Assembly: GCA_002213445.1 (NCBI GenBank)
Contig: NJIE01000027.1
Span: forward strand, 44,638-108,637
Origin: Xenophilus sp. AP218F
GTDB taxonomy: Bacteria > Pseudomonadota > Gammaproteobacteria > Burkholderiales > Chromobacteriaceae
Direction of reading: 5' to 3'
DNA length: 64,000 nucleotides
Translations under genes and position numbers: made by a program
The notes under the pieces: generated by a model
The model's input: the letters and a program-made list of their open reading frames with translations, nothing else
Told to the model about the DNA's origin: nothing
The model's database searches: none
In this document: positions 54,070 through 62,444 of the stretch, in pieces
Position numbering within the stretch: position 1 is the stretch's first letter
Layout of the letters: every line of letters starts with the position of its first letter

Positions 54070-55131
54070 TCAGCAATGGTAGGCGCGCGACAAGCGGTGC
54101 ACCGCTTCGATCAGGGCGCCGGCGTGCGCCGGGTCGACGAATTGCGAGATGCCGTGGCCGAGATTGAAGACGTGGCCGCTGCCCTGGCCGTAAGCGGCCA
54201 GGATGCGGCCGGCTTCGCGCTCGATGGCTTGCGGCGAGGCGAACAGCGCGTTGGGATCGAAATTGCCCTGCAGCGCCACCTTGTCGCCGATGCGCGCGCG
54301 CGCGAGGCCGATGTCGGTGGTCCAGTCCAGGCCGACGCAGTCCGCGCCGATGGCGGCGATGTCTTCCAGCCACTGGCCGCCGTTCTTGGTGAAAACGATG
54401 ACCGGCACGCGCCGCCCCTCGGCCTCGCGCGTCAGGCCGGCGACGATGCGCTGCATGTACCGCAGCGAAAATTCGCGATAGGCCGCATGGCTGAGCGCGC
54501 CGCCCCAGGTATCGAAGATCTGCACCGCCTGCGCGCCGGAGGCGATCTGGGCGTTCAGGTAATCGATCACCGTGCGGGTGTTCATTTCCAGAATGTGGTG
54601 CAGCAGTTCCGGGCGGCTGTAGAGCATGGCCTTGACATGGCGGAAGTCGTCGGAGCCGCCGCCTTCCACCATGTAGCAGGCCAGCGTGAACGGGCTGCCG
54701 GAGAAGCCGATCAGCGGCACGCGGCCATCGAGCGCCTTGCGGATGCTGGAAACGGCGTCGAACACGTACTGCAGTTTTTCCAGCGGCGCCGGCTGCAAGG
54801 CGCGGATCGCCGCCTCGTCGCGCAGCGGACGCTCGAACTTCGGCCCTTCGCCTTCGGCGAAATACAGGCCCAGCCCCATCGCGTCCGGCACGGTGAGAAT
54901 GTCGGAGAACAGGATGGCCGCGTCCAGCGGGAAGCGCTCCAGCGGCTGCAGCGTCACTTCGGTGGCGTAGTCCGGGCTGGTGCACAGGCCCATGAAGCTG
55001 CCGGCGCGGGCGCGGGTGGCGCGGTATTCCGGCAGGTAGCGGCCAGCCTGGCGCATCATCCAGATCGGAGTGTATTCAACCGGCTCTTTGAGCAGGGCTC
55101 GCAAAAAGGTATCGTTGGTCAACTGGGTCAT
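54070..55131 (-). CDS. hemE: uroporphyrinogen decarboxylase
   Basis: 353 aa. Removes four carboxyl groups from uroporphyrinogen III to give coproporphyrinogen III in haem synthesis; haem is needed by KatA of this window. Signature near the N-terminus [16 protein letters not shown] (residues ~22-37, Arg27 and Arg31 bind substrate) and the second [16 protein letters not shown] near 150. Cytoplasmic TIM barrel, full length. A TATAAT lies 30 bp upstream. Divergent from a Dph6-like gene. Confidence 0.97.
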   Translation of the reverse strand: MTQLTNDTFLRALLKEPVEYTPIWMMRQAGRYLPEYRATRARAGSFMGLCTSPDYATEVTLQPLERFPLDAAILFSDILTVPDAMGLGLYFAEGEGPKFERPLRDEAAIRALQPAPLEKLQYVFDAVSSIRKALDGRVPLIGFSGSPFTLACYMVEGGGSDDFRHVKAMLYSRPELLHHILEMNTRTVIDYLNAQIASGAQAVQIFDTWGGALSHAAYREFSLRYMQRIVAGLTREAEGRRVPVIVFTKNGGQWLEDIAAIGADCVGLDWTTDIGLARARIGDKVALQGNFDPNALFASPQAIEREAGRILAAYGQGSGHVFNLGHGISQFVDPAHAGALIEAVHRLSRAYHC

Positions 55132-55160
55132 GTCGGCACGCGCGATGAAAATCAGCCGGC

Positions 55161-55166
55161 ATTATA
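55161..55166 (-). promoter_or_regulatory. hemE -10 candidate
   Basis: TATAAT on the minus strand, 29 bp before the hemE start codon, in the 99-bp divergent region. Confidence 0.45.
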
Positions 55167-55230
55167 TCCCAGCCCGCCCCGCCCCGTCCCCGCCTTGGCA
55201 AGGCGGCCCGCCGCCGTTAAGCTGCCCGGC

Positions 55231-55899
55231 ATGGAAAAGAAGAAAACCCTGCTCTCCTGGAGCAGCGGCAAGGACAGCGCCTGGGCGCTGCACGCGCTGC
55301 GCCAGGACCCCGCCGTGGAACTGGCCGGCCTGTTCTGCACCGTCAACCAGGCTTTCCAGCGCGTGGCGATGCACGCGGTGCGCGTCGAGCTGCTGCGACG
55401 CCAGGCCGAGGCGCTGGAGCTGCCGCTGTTCATCGTCGAAATCCCCTACCCCTGCGACAACCAGGACTACGCCGCGCGCATGGCGGCCTTCGTCGCCCGC
55501 TGTCGCGAGGACGGCGTCGAGCAGATGGCCTTCGGCGACCTGTTCCTGGAGGACGTGCGCCGCTATCGGGAAGAGAATCTGGCGGGCAGCGGCATCGCTC
55601 CCGTCTTTCCGCTGTGGGGCCTGCCCACCGCCGAGCTGGCGCAAACGATGATCGCCAGCGGCCTCAAGGCGCGGCTGACCTGCCTGGACCCGAAAAAGCT
55701 GCCGCGCGAGCTGGCCGGCCAGGACTTCGGCCAAACGCTGCTGGACGCCCTGCCTGCCGACGCCGACCCCTGCGGCGAGCACGGCGAGTTCCACAGCTTC
55801 GCCTGGGATGGACCGATGTTCCGCCGCCCGGTGGCCCATCGCGTCGGCGAAACGGTGGAGCGCGACGGTTTCGTGTTTACCGACCTGCTGCCCGGCTGA
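55231..55899 (+). CDS. Dph6-like PP-loop ATP pyrophosphatase
   Basis: 222 aa. The PP-loop motif SWSSGKDSAWALH (~9-21) identifies an adenine-nucleotide alpha-hydrolase fold; later GDLFLEDVRRYREENL, FPLWGLPTAEL and CGEHGEFHSF are the pattern of the diphthine--ammonia ligase group. Bacteria have no diphthamide, so the true reaction here must be another ATP-driven amidation or thiolation; substrate unknown. The ATG at 55231 begins the family-like sequence. Its stop codon directly abuts the stop of the convergent next gene. Confidence 0.85.
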   Translation: MEKKKTLLSWSSGKDSAWALHALRQDPAVELAGLFCTVNQAFQRVAMHAVRVELLRRQAEALELPLFIVEIPYPCDNQDYAARMAAFVARCREDGVEQMAFGDLFLEDVRRYREENLAGSGIAPVFPLWGLPTAELAQTMIASGLKARLTCLDPKKLPRELAGQDFGQTLLDALPADADPCGEHGEFHSFAWDGPMFRRPVAHRVGETVERDGFVFTDLLPG

Positions 55900-56757
55900 T
55901 CAGGGCCGGAACCACAACTCGCGGCGCGCCAGCGGCGTCGCCTCCGGCAACAGCGGATTGGGCAGCTCGATGATGCGGCGCTGGGACAACTTGAGCGCGC
56001 GGACATGCTCGCCGTTGAAGCGCTGGAAAGTCTGCTCGAAGCCGCCGTCCCGGATCGCCCGCTCCAGGCCTTGCCGCAGGACGAGGGCCAAGTCGGGCCG
56101 GGACGGGGAAACAAAGAAGTAAAACGCCGCCGGGTAATGCAGCAGCAGGTACCGGTCCAGCGTCAGACCGGCGCTGCGCGGGTCTTCCAGCTCCTGGCTC
56201 ACTTCGATCACGCTGCGCGGAAAATAGTCGTAGCGGCCGCTGCGCAGCATCGGAAACAGATTGGGGTAATCCACGCTTGTCACCACCGGCAGGCCGGCCG
56301 CGCGCAGTATCTCGGTATCGGGCCAATCCTGGCCCTGCCCGGCGCGCAAGGCGGCCAATTGCGGCAGGGCGGCCACGCCCCGCAGCCGATCCGGCCGCCG
56401 GGCGTCTACCAGCGCCACCCGCCAGCCGATCAGCCCCTTGTAGAGCGGGAGGCGTATCGCCAGCAGCTTGCGTTCGCGCTCGCGGCTGGTCATGCCCCAG
56501 AACAGGTCTACGCTGCCGTTCTTGCGCTGCAATTGCTCCGTGGCCCGTCCCTGGTTCATGTCCCGCGCCGCCGACAGTTCGCAACTGCGCCCCGCCTCGC
56601 TGCAGGCCAGCAACAGCAAGGCCTGCATATAAGGCAGATGCGGGTCCTTGTCGCCCGACACCAGCGCGTAGCGGATGGTCAGAACCGGCGGCGCGGCGCT
56701 CGCCGCCCACACAGCCGGAGACAACAGACAGGCCAGCAGACCGAGCCAGATTTTCAT
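55900..56757 (-). CDS. periplasmic solute-binding-like protein
   Basis: 285 aa. Signal peptide MKIWLGLLACLLSPAVWAAS, then a two-lobed type-II binding-protein pattern (LTIRYALVSGDKDPHLPYMQ, GSVDLFWGMTSRERE, GRYDYFPRSVIEVSQELED; short blocks). No ABC transporter genes are nearby. The start at 56757 is chosen because a signal peptide begins there; the frame is open upstream into the chromate-transporter gene. It follows that gene pair by 77 bp on the same strand. Ligand unknown. Confidence 0.8.
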   Translation of the reverse strand: MKIWLGLLACLLSPAVWAASAAPPVLTIRYALVSGDKDPHLPYMQALLLLACSEAGRSCELSAARDMNQGRATEQLQRKNGSVDLFWGMTSRERERKLLAIRLPLYKGLIGWRVALVDARRPDRLRGVAALPQLAALRAGQGQDWPDTEILRAAGLPVVTSVDYPNLFPMLRSGRYDYFPRSVIEVSQELEDPRSAGLTLDRYLLLHYPAAFYFFVSPSRPDLALVLRQGLERAIRDGGFEQTFQRFNGEHVRALKLSQRRIIELPNPLLPEATPLARRELWFRP

Positions 56758-56834
56758 GCAGCCTCCTTCGCGCGCCAGCGCCCTCTGCCTTTCATTATCG
56801 GCAGCCTCGCCGCGCGCTGCAGCGCCAGGACCCT

Positions 56835-57353
56835 TCACACCCACCCCAACGCGCCCAGCGCGCCGCCCAGCGCCAGCAGCCAGACCGGGTTGACGCGGGT
56901 GCGCCAGGCCAGCAAGGCCACCGCGCAGCACAACAGCCAGGCCTGCCAGCGCTCGCCGTTGGCCGCCAGGCTCAGCAAGCAGCCGCTGGCCGCCACCAGG
57001 CCCACGGTCAGCGGCGTCAGCGCGCGGCGCAACACCTGGGTCAGCTTGCCGTCGCGATGCCGCTGCCACCAGCGCGCCACCCAGAAGCTCAGCACCGACG
57101 AGGGCAGACACATGCCCAGCATGCTCGCCAGCGCGCCGGCCACGCCGGCCACGTGCCAGCCTATCAGACTGACCACCAGCACATTGGGGCCGGGCGCGGC
57201 CTGGGCGATGGCGAACATCTCGGTGAATTGCGGCAAAGTCATCCACCCCTGCTCCACCACCAGCCGCTGCAGTTCGGGAATCAGCACGTTGGCGCCGCCC
57301 ACCGCCAGCAACGACATCACGGCGAACTGCAGCAGCAAGACCAGCAGGGTCAT
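56835..57353 (-). CDS. chromate transporter, C-terminal half protein (split ChrA)
   Basis: 172 aa, one CHR domain with about five to six spans: AVGGANVLIPELQRLVVEQGWMT and the signature QAAPGPNVLVVSLIGW. Together with the upstream half it forms a two-protein short-chain CHR pump, which exports chromate or moves other anions. Overlaps the first half gene by 4 nt. Confidence 0.88.
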   Translation of the reverse strand: MTLLVLLLQFAVMSLLAVGGANVLIPELQRLVVEQGWMTLPQFTEMFAIAQAAPGPNVLVVSLIGWHVAGVAGALASMLGMCLPSSVLSFWVARWWQRHRDGKLTQVLRRALTPLTVGLVAASGCLLSLAANGERWQAWLLCCAVALLAWRTRVNPVWLLALGGALGALGWV

Positions 57354-57910
57354 CGCGCCGCCTCCCGCTTGCGGCCCAGCCAGGCCAGGGCCAGGGTCAG
57401 CGGAAACAGGTTCAGCAGCACCCAGGGCAAGGGCCAGCGCAACACCGCGATCTCCAGAAAGCCCGCCGCCACCACCGCCAGGCTCCAGCCGCGCCGCTCC
57501 AGATTGGCCGCCAGCCGCAAGCCCATGGCCAGAATCAGCCCGGCGGCGGCGGCGGCCAGGCCGCGCAAGGCGCCGGCCACCAGCGGGTCGCCGTGAAAGC
57601 GCGCGTACAGGCTGGCCAGCGTCAGCACGATGGCCATCGGCGCCAACAGCAGCGCCGCCACCGCGATCAGCGAACCGGCCGCGCCGTGAAAGCGCGCCCC
57701 CACCGCCACCGCGACGTTGACGATATTCGGCCCGGGCAGCACCTGGCCCAGCCCCAGCAGCTCGGCGAAGTCGGCCTCGGACAGCCAGCGCCGCCGGATG
57801 ACCAGCATATTGTGAGCCAGCGGCAATACCCCGCCGAAACCGGTGAGGCCGATGGAGAAAAAGCCGGCGAACAGTTCCCGTCTGTCCGGCTTGCGCAAAT
57901 TGGTTTCCAT
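57350..57910 (-). CDS. chromate transporter, N-terminal half protein (split ChrA)
   Basis: 186 aa, CHR domain with SIGLTGFGGVLPLAHNMLV and GQVLPGPNIVNVAVAVG. The start ATG at 57910 (METNLRKPDRRE) is chosen over an earlier in-frame start. Its stop overlaps the start of the second half gene (ATGA), so the two subunits are made together. No chrB-type regulator adjoins; the next gene upstream is a LysR gene in the same direction, 83 bp away. Confidence 0.88.
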   Translation of the reverse strand: METNLRKPDRRELFAGFFSIGLTGFGGVLPLAHNMLVIRRRWLSEADFAELLGLGQVLPGPNIVNVAVAVGARFHGAAGSLIAVAALLLAPMAIVLTLASLYARFHGDPLVAGALRGLAAAAAGLILAMGLRLAANLERRGWSLAVVAAGFLEIAVLRWPLPWVLLNLFPLTLALAWLGRKREAAR

Positions 57911-57993
57911 ACTAGAGAAGCTACGCCGCGCAAGCGCGGCTTTCAAACGATAATTTCTGACACCGGCCGTGCCCGCCGCTCACAGCCGCGCGT

Positions 57994-58875
57994 TCAAGCG
58001 CCGAAACGTTGCAGGATGAAATCGATGAACACCCGCAGCCTGGGCGGCGGCTGCCGATCCGGCAGATACAGCAGGTGCATGGGCTTGGGCGGCGGCAAGC
58101 AACCGGGCAACACTTCGCGCAGCCGCCCGGCGGCGACATCGTCGGCCAGCAGCGCCTCGGCCTGCAGCGCGATGCCCGCGCCGGCCAGCGCCAGCTCGCG
58201 CAGGGCCTGGCCATGGTTGCACTGGAAACGGCTGGCGCCGACGCTCACGCCGTGCGCCGCCGCCAGCTGCGCCCAGCCGTCGTCCTTGCGCCAGTAGCTG
58301 AACCCCAGGCACTCGTGCGCCGCCAGCTCCGCCGGCGAGCGCGGTTCGCCGCGCGCCGCCAGATACGCGGGCGAGGCTGCCATCAGCATCCGGTAGGGCC
58401 GCAGCGGCCGCGCCACCACGCCGGCGTCGCCCAGATGGCCGATGCGGAACAACGCGTCGAAGCCGTCCGCCACCAGATCGGCCAGGGCGTCGGACAGCGT
58501 CAGCTCCAGCGCGATATCCGGATAGGCCGCCATGAAGTCGGCCAGGGCCGGCGCCAGCCGCTGCGAGCCGAAGGTGACGGAAGCGTTGACGCGCAGCACC
58601 CCGCGCGGCGTCTGCTGCAAGATGGCCGCGCCCTCCTCGGCCGCGCGGATCTCGGCCAGGATGGACTGGCTGCGCTGGAAATACTGCCGGCCAAGCTCGG
58701 TCAGCTGCTGGCGGCGGGTGGTGCGCGCCAGCAACTTGCCGCCCAGCCGGCTCTCCAGCGCGGCGATGTGCTTGCCGACCATGGGCTGCGACAAGCCGAA
58801 GGCCTCCGCCGCCGCGGTGAAGCTGCCTTGCTCCACCACCGCGACGAATAGCTCCATGCTCAACAGTCTGTCCAT
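57994..58875 (-). CDS. LysR-family transcriptional regulator
   Basis: 293 aa. DNA-binding domain at 1-60 (MELFVAVVEQGSFTAAAEAF, QPMVGKHIAALESRLG) and CrgA/PecT-type effector domain. Start ATG at 58875, with AGGA about 9 nt upstream. Divergent from a short-chain dehydrogenase gene, 109 bp between starts, the usual regulator-target arrangement; it also precedes the chromate-transporter genes on the minus strand, so either could be its target. Confidence 0.9.
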   Translation of the reverse strand: MDRLLSMELFVAVVEQGSFTAAAEAFGLSQPMVGKHIAALESRLGGKLLARTTRRQQLTELGRQYFQRSQSILAEIRAAEEGAAILQQTPRGVLRVNASVTFGSQRLAPALADFMAAYPDIALELTLSDALADLVADGFDALFRIGHLGDAGVVARPLRPYRMLMAASPAYLAARGEPRSPAELAAHECLGFSYWRKDDGWAQLAAAHGVSVGASRFQCNHGQALRELALAGAGIALQAEALLADDVAAGRLREVLPGCLPPPKPMHLLYLPDRQPPPRLRVFIDFILQRFGA

Positions 58876-58984
58876 ATTCAAAATCCTGAGTTATGAATCT
58901 TGTTAATTTTAGCGGATTTATCTTTTTCCATCGCAGACGCAGACTGCCTGCATGGCCCAAGCGGCCCATCATCAGGAGAACCCC

Positions 58985-59581
58985 ATGAAAATCTTACTGG
59001 TCGGCGCCAGCGGCGCCGTAGGCCAGGCCGTGCGCCAAACCCTCGCCCATCACCAGGTGCTGACCGCCGGCCGCAACAGCGGCGACTTCCGCGTCGATCT
59101 CACCGACGAGGCCAGCATCCGCGCGCTGTTCCAAGCGGCCGGCCGGCTGGACGCCATCATCAGCGCCACCGGCAAGGTGCATTTCGGCCCGCTCGCGGAA
59201 ATGAGCACCGAGCAGTTCCGCATCGGCCTGGAAGACAAGCTGCTGGGCCAGATCAATCTGGCGCTGATCGGCCAGCATCACCTCAACGACGGCGGCTCCC
59301 TCACCCTCACCAGCGGCATCATCAGCGAAACGCCGATCCGCCTGGGCAGCAACGCCACTACCGTCAACCGCGCGCTGGAGGGCTTCGTCCTCGGCGCGGC
59401 GGCGGAGCTGGGCCGCGGCCTGCGCATCAACGCGGTCAGCCCCAATGTGCTGGCCGAGTCCTGGAACAAATACCAGAACTTCTTCCCCGGCTTCGAGCCG
59501 GTGCCGGCCAGCCGCGTCGCCCTGGCGTACCGGCGCAGCGTGGAAGGCGTAGAAAACGGCCAGGTGCTGCGCGTCTGGTAA
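58985..59581 (+). CDS. short-chain dehydrogenase/reductase (small type)
   Basis: 198 aa, shorter than the ~250 of classical SDRs. The NAD(P) motif is GASGAVGQA (~8-16); ISATGKVHFGP resembles the NNAG segment. The SDR active-site YxxxK is not present in its usual form: the region after LTSGIISETPIRLGSNATTVNRALEG has no Tyr and no Lys four residues on. It may be an atypical reductase or a binding protein. CAGGAG precedes the ATG at 58985. Confidence 0.85.
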   Translation: MKILLVGASGAVGQAVRQTLAHHQVLTAGRNSGDFRVDLTDEASIRALFQAAGRLDAIISATGKVHFGPLAEMSTEQFRIGLEDKLLGQINLALIGQHHLNDGGSLTLTSGIISETPIRLGSNATTVNRALEGFVLGAAAELGRGLRINAVSPNVLAESWNKYQNFFPGFEPVPASRVALAYRRSVEGVENGQVLRVW

Positions 59582-59599
59582 GCGCCGCATCCGCCGAAT

Positions 59600-59633
59600 A
59601 AAAAACCGACCTGGAAGTCCAGGCCGGTTTTTT
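59600..59633. terminator. bidirectional terminator between the SDR gene and parE
   Basis: Stem CCG-CCTGGA with TCCAGG-CGG (one mismatch), flanked by A5 and T6 runs. Confidence 0.88.
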
Positions 59634-59654
59634 CACGCGCAGGGCAGGCTGCCG

Positions 59655-61619
59655 TCAGATATCGACTTCCGCCTCGTTGCCCTTGGCTTCCATCCAGCTG
59701 CGGCGGCTAGACGCCTCCCCCTTGCCCATCAGCATCACGAACATGTCGCGGGTTTCCTTGAGCGCGCCGGGGCGCACCTGCACCCGCGACAGACGGCGGG
59801 TGTCCGGATTCATGGTGGTATCCTTCAGCTGCTCCGGGTTCATCTCGCCCAGACCCTTGAAGCGGGAAATGCTCCAGGCGCTTTCGCGCACGCCCTCGCT
59901 GCGCAGGCGGTCGAGGATGGCGTTCAGTTCGCCCTCGTCCAGCGCGTACAGCTTGCGCGGCGGGCGATGCTTGCCCTGGCCCGGCACGTCGACGCGGAAC
60001 AGCGGCGGCTGGGCGATGTAGACGTTGCCGTTCTCCACCAGCCGCGGGAAGTGGCGGAAGAACAAGGTCAGCAACAGCACCTGGATGTGCGAACCGTCGA
60101 CGTCGGCGTCGGACAGGATCGCGATCTTGCCGTAACGCTGGCCGGACAGGTCCGGCGCGTCGTCCGGGCCGTGCGGATCGACGCCGATGGCCACCGAGAT
60201 GTCGTGGATTTCGGCGTTGGAGAACAACTGGTCCCTGTCGGTCTCCCAGCTGTTGAGCACCTTGCCGCGCAAGGGCAGGATGGCCTGGTATTCCTTGTCG
60301 CGGGCGAGCTTGGCCGAACCCCCGGCCGAATCGCCCTCCACCAGGAACAGCTCGTTGCGCTCGATGTCCTCGCTCTCGCAATCGGTCAGCTTGCCCGGCA
60401 GCACCGCCACGCCCGATCCCTTCTTCTTCTCCACCTTCTTGACCGACTTCAGGCGCGACTGCGCCTGGCGGATGGCCAGCTCGGCGATCTTCTTGCCGGC
60501 TTCCACATGCTGGTTGAGCCACAGCTCCACCGGGTCGCGCGCGAGGCCGGAAACCAGCTTCAAGGCGTCGCGGCTGGTGAGTTTGTCCTTGGTCTGGCCC
60601 TGGAACTGCGGATCCAGCACTCGCGCCGACAGCACGAAGCGCACCCGGCTCCAGACGTCCTCGGCCATCAGCTTGACGCCGCGCGGCAGCAGGTTGTGGT
60701 GGTCGATGAAGCTCTTCATCGCCTCGAACACGCCGGCGCGCAGGCCGGCCTCGTGCGTGCCGCCGGACGGCGTCGGAATCAGGTTGACGTAGCTCTCGCC
60801 GCTGGCGCCGTCCTCGAACCAGGCCATCGCCCACTGCGCGCCCTCGCCCCTGGCGAACTGTTCGTGATCGTCGCCGATATAGGCCTCGCCGGCGAACAGC
60901 GGCGCCACCGGCTCGTCGCCGTTGCACAGCTCGGCCAGATAGCCCTTCAACCCTTCCGGGTAATGCCACACCTTCACTTCGTCGCCGCTCGGCTTCTCCA
61001 CCGTCAGCGTCACCGCCACGCCGGGCAGCAGTACCGCCTTGGCGCGCAGCAGGCGCTCCAGCTCCGGCAGGGAATAGCGCGGGCTTTCAAAATACTTGCC
61101 GTCTGGCCATACCCGCACCCGGGTGCCGCTGGTGCGCGGGCCGCAATCGCCGACGCGGGACAGCGGTTCGATCACGTCGCCGCCGGCGAATACCAGGCGA
61201 TGCACGCCGCCCTCGCGCTTCACGTCCACTTCCAGGCGGGTGGACAGCGCGTTGGTCACCGATACCCCGACGCCGTGCAGGCCGCCGGAGAAGGCGTAAG
61301 CGCCGCCGTCCTTCTTGTTGAACTTGCCGCCGGCGTGCAGCCGGGTAAACACCAGTTCCACCACCGGCACGCCCTCCTGCGGATGCAGGCCCACCGGAAT
61401 GCCGCGGCCGTCGTCCTCCACGCTCAGCGAGCCGTCCTGGTGCACGGTGACGGCGATTTTCTTGGCAAAGCCGCCCAAAGCCTCGTCCGCGGCGTTGTCG
61501 ATGACTTCCTGGCAGATATGGGTGGGATCGGTGGTGCGGGTGTACATGCCCGGTCGTTCCTTGACCGGTTCCAGCCCCTTGAGCACCCGTACCGAAGATT
61601 CGTCGTATTGTTGGGTCAT
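59655..61619 (-). CDS. parE: DNA topoisomerase IV subunit B
   Basis: 654 aa. ATPase subunit of topoisomerase IV, which unlinks daughter chromosomes. GHKL ATP site: EVIDNAADEALGG (Asn), DDGRGIPVG, GGLHGVGVSVTNALS; TOPRIM: EGDSAGGSAKLARD and ILSDADVDGSHIQVLL. Its length (~650) and lack of the ~170-aa GyrB insertion fit ParE rather than GyrB. parC is not in this window. Follows rppH on the minus strand beyond a terminator. Confidence 0.93.
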   Translation of the reverse strand: MTQQYDESSVRVLKGLEPVKERPGMYTRTTDPTHICQEVIDNAADEALGGFAKKIAVTVHQDGSLSVEDDGRGIPVGLHPQEGVPVVELVFTRLHAGGKFNKKDGGAYAFSGGLHGVGVSVTNALSTRLEVDVKREGGVHRLVFAGGDVIEPLSRVGDCGPRTSGTRVRVWPDGKYFESPRYSLPELERLLRAKAVLLPGVAVTLTVEKPSGDEVKVWHYPEGLKGYLAELCNGDEPVAPLFAGEAYIGDDHEQFARGEGAQWAMAWFEDGASGESYVNLIPTPSGGTHEAGLRAGVFEAMKSFIDHHNLLPRGVKLMAEDVWSRVRFVLSARVLDPQFQGQTKDKLTSRDALKLVSGLARDPVELWLNQHVEAGKKIAELAIRQAQSRLKSVKKVEKKKGSGVAVLPGKLTDCESEDIERNELFLVEGDSAGGSAKLARDKEYQAILPLRGKVLNSWETDRDQLFSNAEIHDISVAIGVDPHGPDDAPDLSGQRYGKIAILSDADVDGSHIQVLLLTLFFRHFPRLVENGNVYIAQPPLFRVDVPGQGKHRPPRKLYALDEGELNAILDRLRSEGVRESAWSISRFKGLGEMNPEQLKDTTMNPDTRRLSRVQVRPGALKETRDMFVMLMGKGEASSRRSWMEAKGNEAEVDI

Positions 61620-61673
61620 ATTCTGTTCTTGCCCATGCGGAACTCAACTCAGCCTTGCCCGCAAGGCTGCATC

Positions 61674-61701
61674 AAAAAAAGACAGCGGGCCGAAAGCCCG
61701 C
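61674..61701 (-). terminator. rppH terminator
   Basis: Stem GCGGGC (61685-61690) with GCCCGC (61696-61701), CGAAA loop, and seven T on the minus strand after a 4-nt gap. Confidence 0.75.
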
Positions 61702-61731
61702 CGTGGTTATCGCGGCACTGCCCGCCGGCGT

Positions 61732-62256
61732 TCACTGCTCGCTTTGCGCGCGAGTGCGGGCCAAATAGGCCTGGTGGCTTTCCACACCGCGCAAAAAGCG
61801 CGACAGCTCGCCCAGCGCGCGCTCGTAAACGTCGCGCTTGAACTCGATCACCGCGTCCACCGGCGCCCAGTAATCGTTCCAGCGCCAGCCGTCGAACTCG
61901 GGGTGGCTGCAGGCGCGCAGGCAAACGTCGCTGTCGCGCCCCACCAGCCTGAGCAGAAACCAGATCTGCTTCTGGCCCTTATAGCTGCCGCGCCACTCGC
62001 GCCGCACCCAGTTGGTCGGCACTTCGTAACGCATCCAGTCGCGGGTGCGTCCCAGTATCTTCACATGTTGCGGCAACAAACCCACTTCTTCCAGCAGCTC
62101 GCGGTACATGGCGGCCTCCGGGCTTTCGCCCGGCTTGATGCCGCCCTGGGGAAACTGCCAGGAGTGTTCGCGCACGCGCTTGCCCCAGAACACCTCATTC
62201 TTGCCGTTGATGAGGATAATTCCGACATTTGGGCGGTATCCGTCCCGGTCCAGCAT
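61732..62256 (-). CDS. rppH: RNA pyrophosphohydrolase (Nudix)
   Basis: 174 aa. Removes pyrophosphate from the 5' end of mRNAs and so starts RNase E-dependent decay. The Nudix box fits exactly: Gly38, Glu44, Arg52, Glu53, Glu56, Glu57, Gly59 in [20 protein letters not shown]. Start is the ATG at 62256 ([12 protein letters not shown]), the family's usual beginning; a TTG 15 nt upstream is in frame but unlikely. Divergent from pssA. Confidence 0.95.
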   Translation of the reverse strand: MLDRDGYRPNVGIILINGKNEVFWGKRVREHSWQFPQGGIKPGESPEAAMYRELLEEVGLLPQHVKILGRTRDWMRYEVPTNWVRREWRGSYKGQKQIWFLLRLVGRDSDVCLRACSHPEFDGWRWNDYWAPVDAVIEFKRDVYERALGELSRFLRGVESHQAYLARTRAQSEQ

Positions 62257-62402
62257 GGAGAAAACCTGCAATTCGTCTAGTTACCGGAATTTTTGCACAT
62301 TTCCCGCCAGCTTGCCATGCACGCCCCTCCACACGCCCGCCTTGACCCTGATCAGACAGCCCCCTGGCGCCCGGCCGCGACTCCCCCAAGGGGGCCAATC
62401 AA

Positions 62403-62411
62403 TGCTACGAT
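62403..62411 (+). promoter_or_regulatory. pssA extended -10 candidate
   Basis: TGCTACGAT: TACGAT with a TGn extension, 33 bp before the pssA start codon in the 188-bp divergent region. No -35 seen. Confidence 0.35.
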
Positions 62412-62444
62412 GCCACGATCAAACGAAATCTATACCGCGCATTC

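Noticed and set aside
53753..54082. 109-codon frame on the plus strand between priA and hemE
   Set aside because: No start signal or family; composition is not that of neighbouring genes, and it crosses the probable hemE terminator and the end of hemE.
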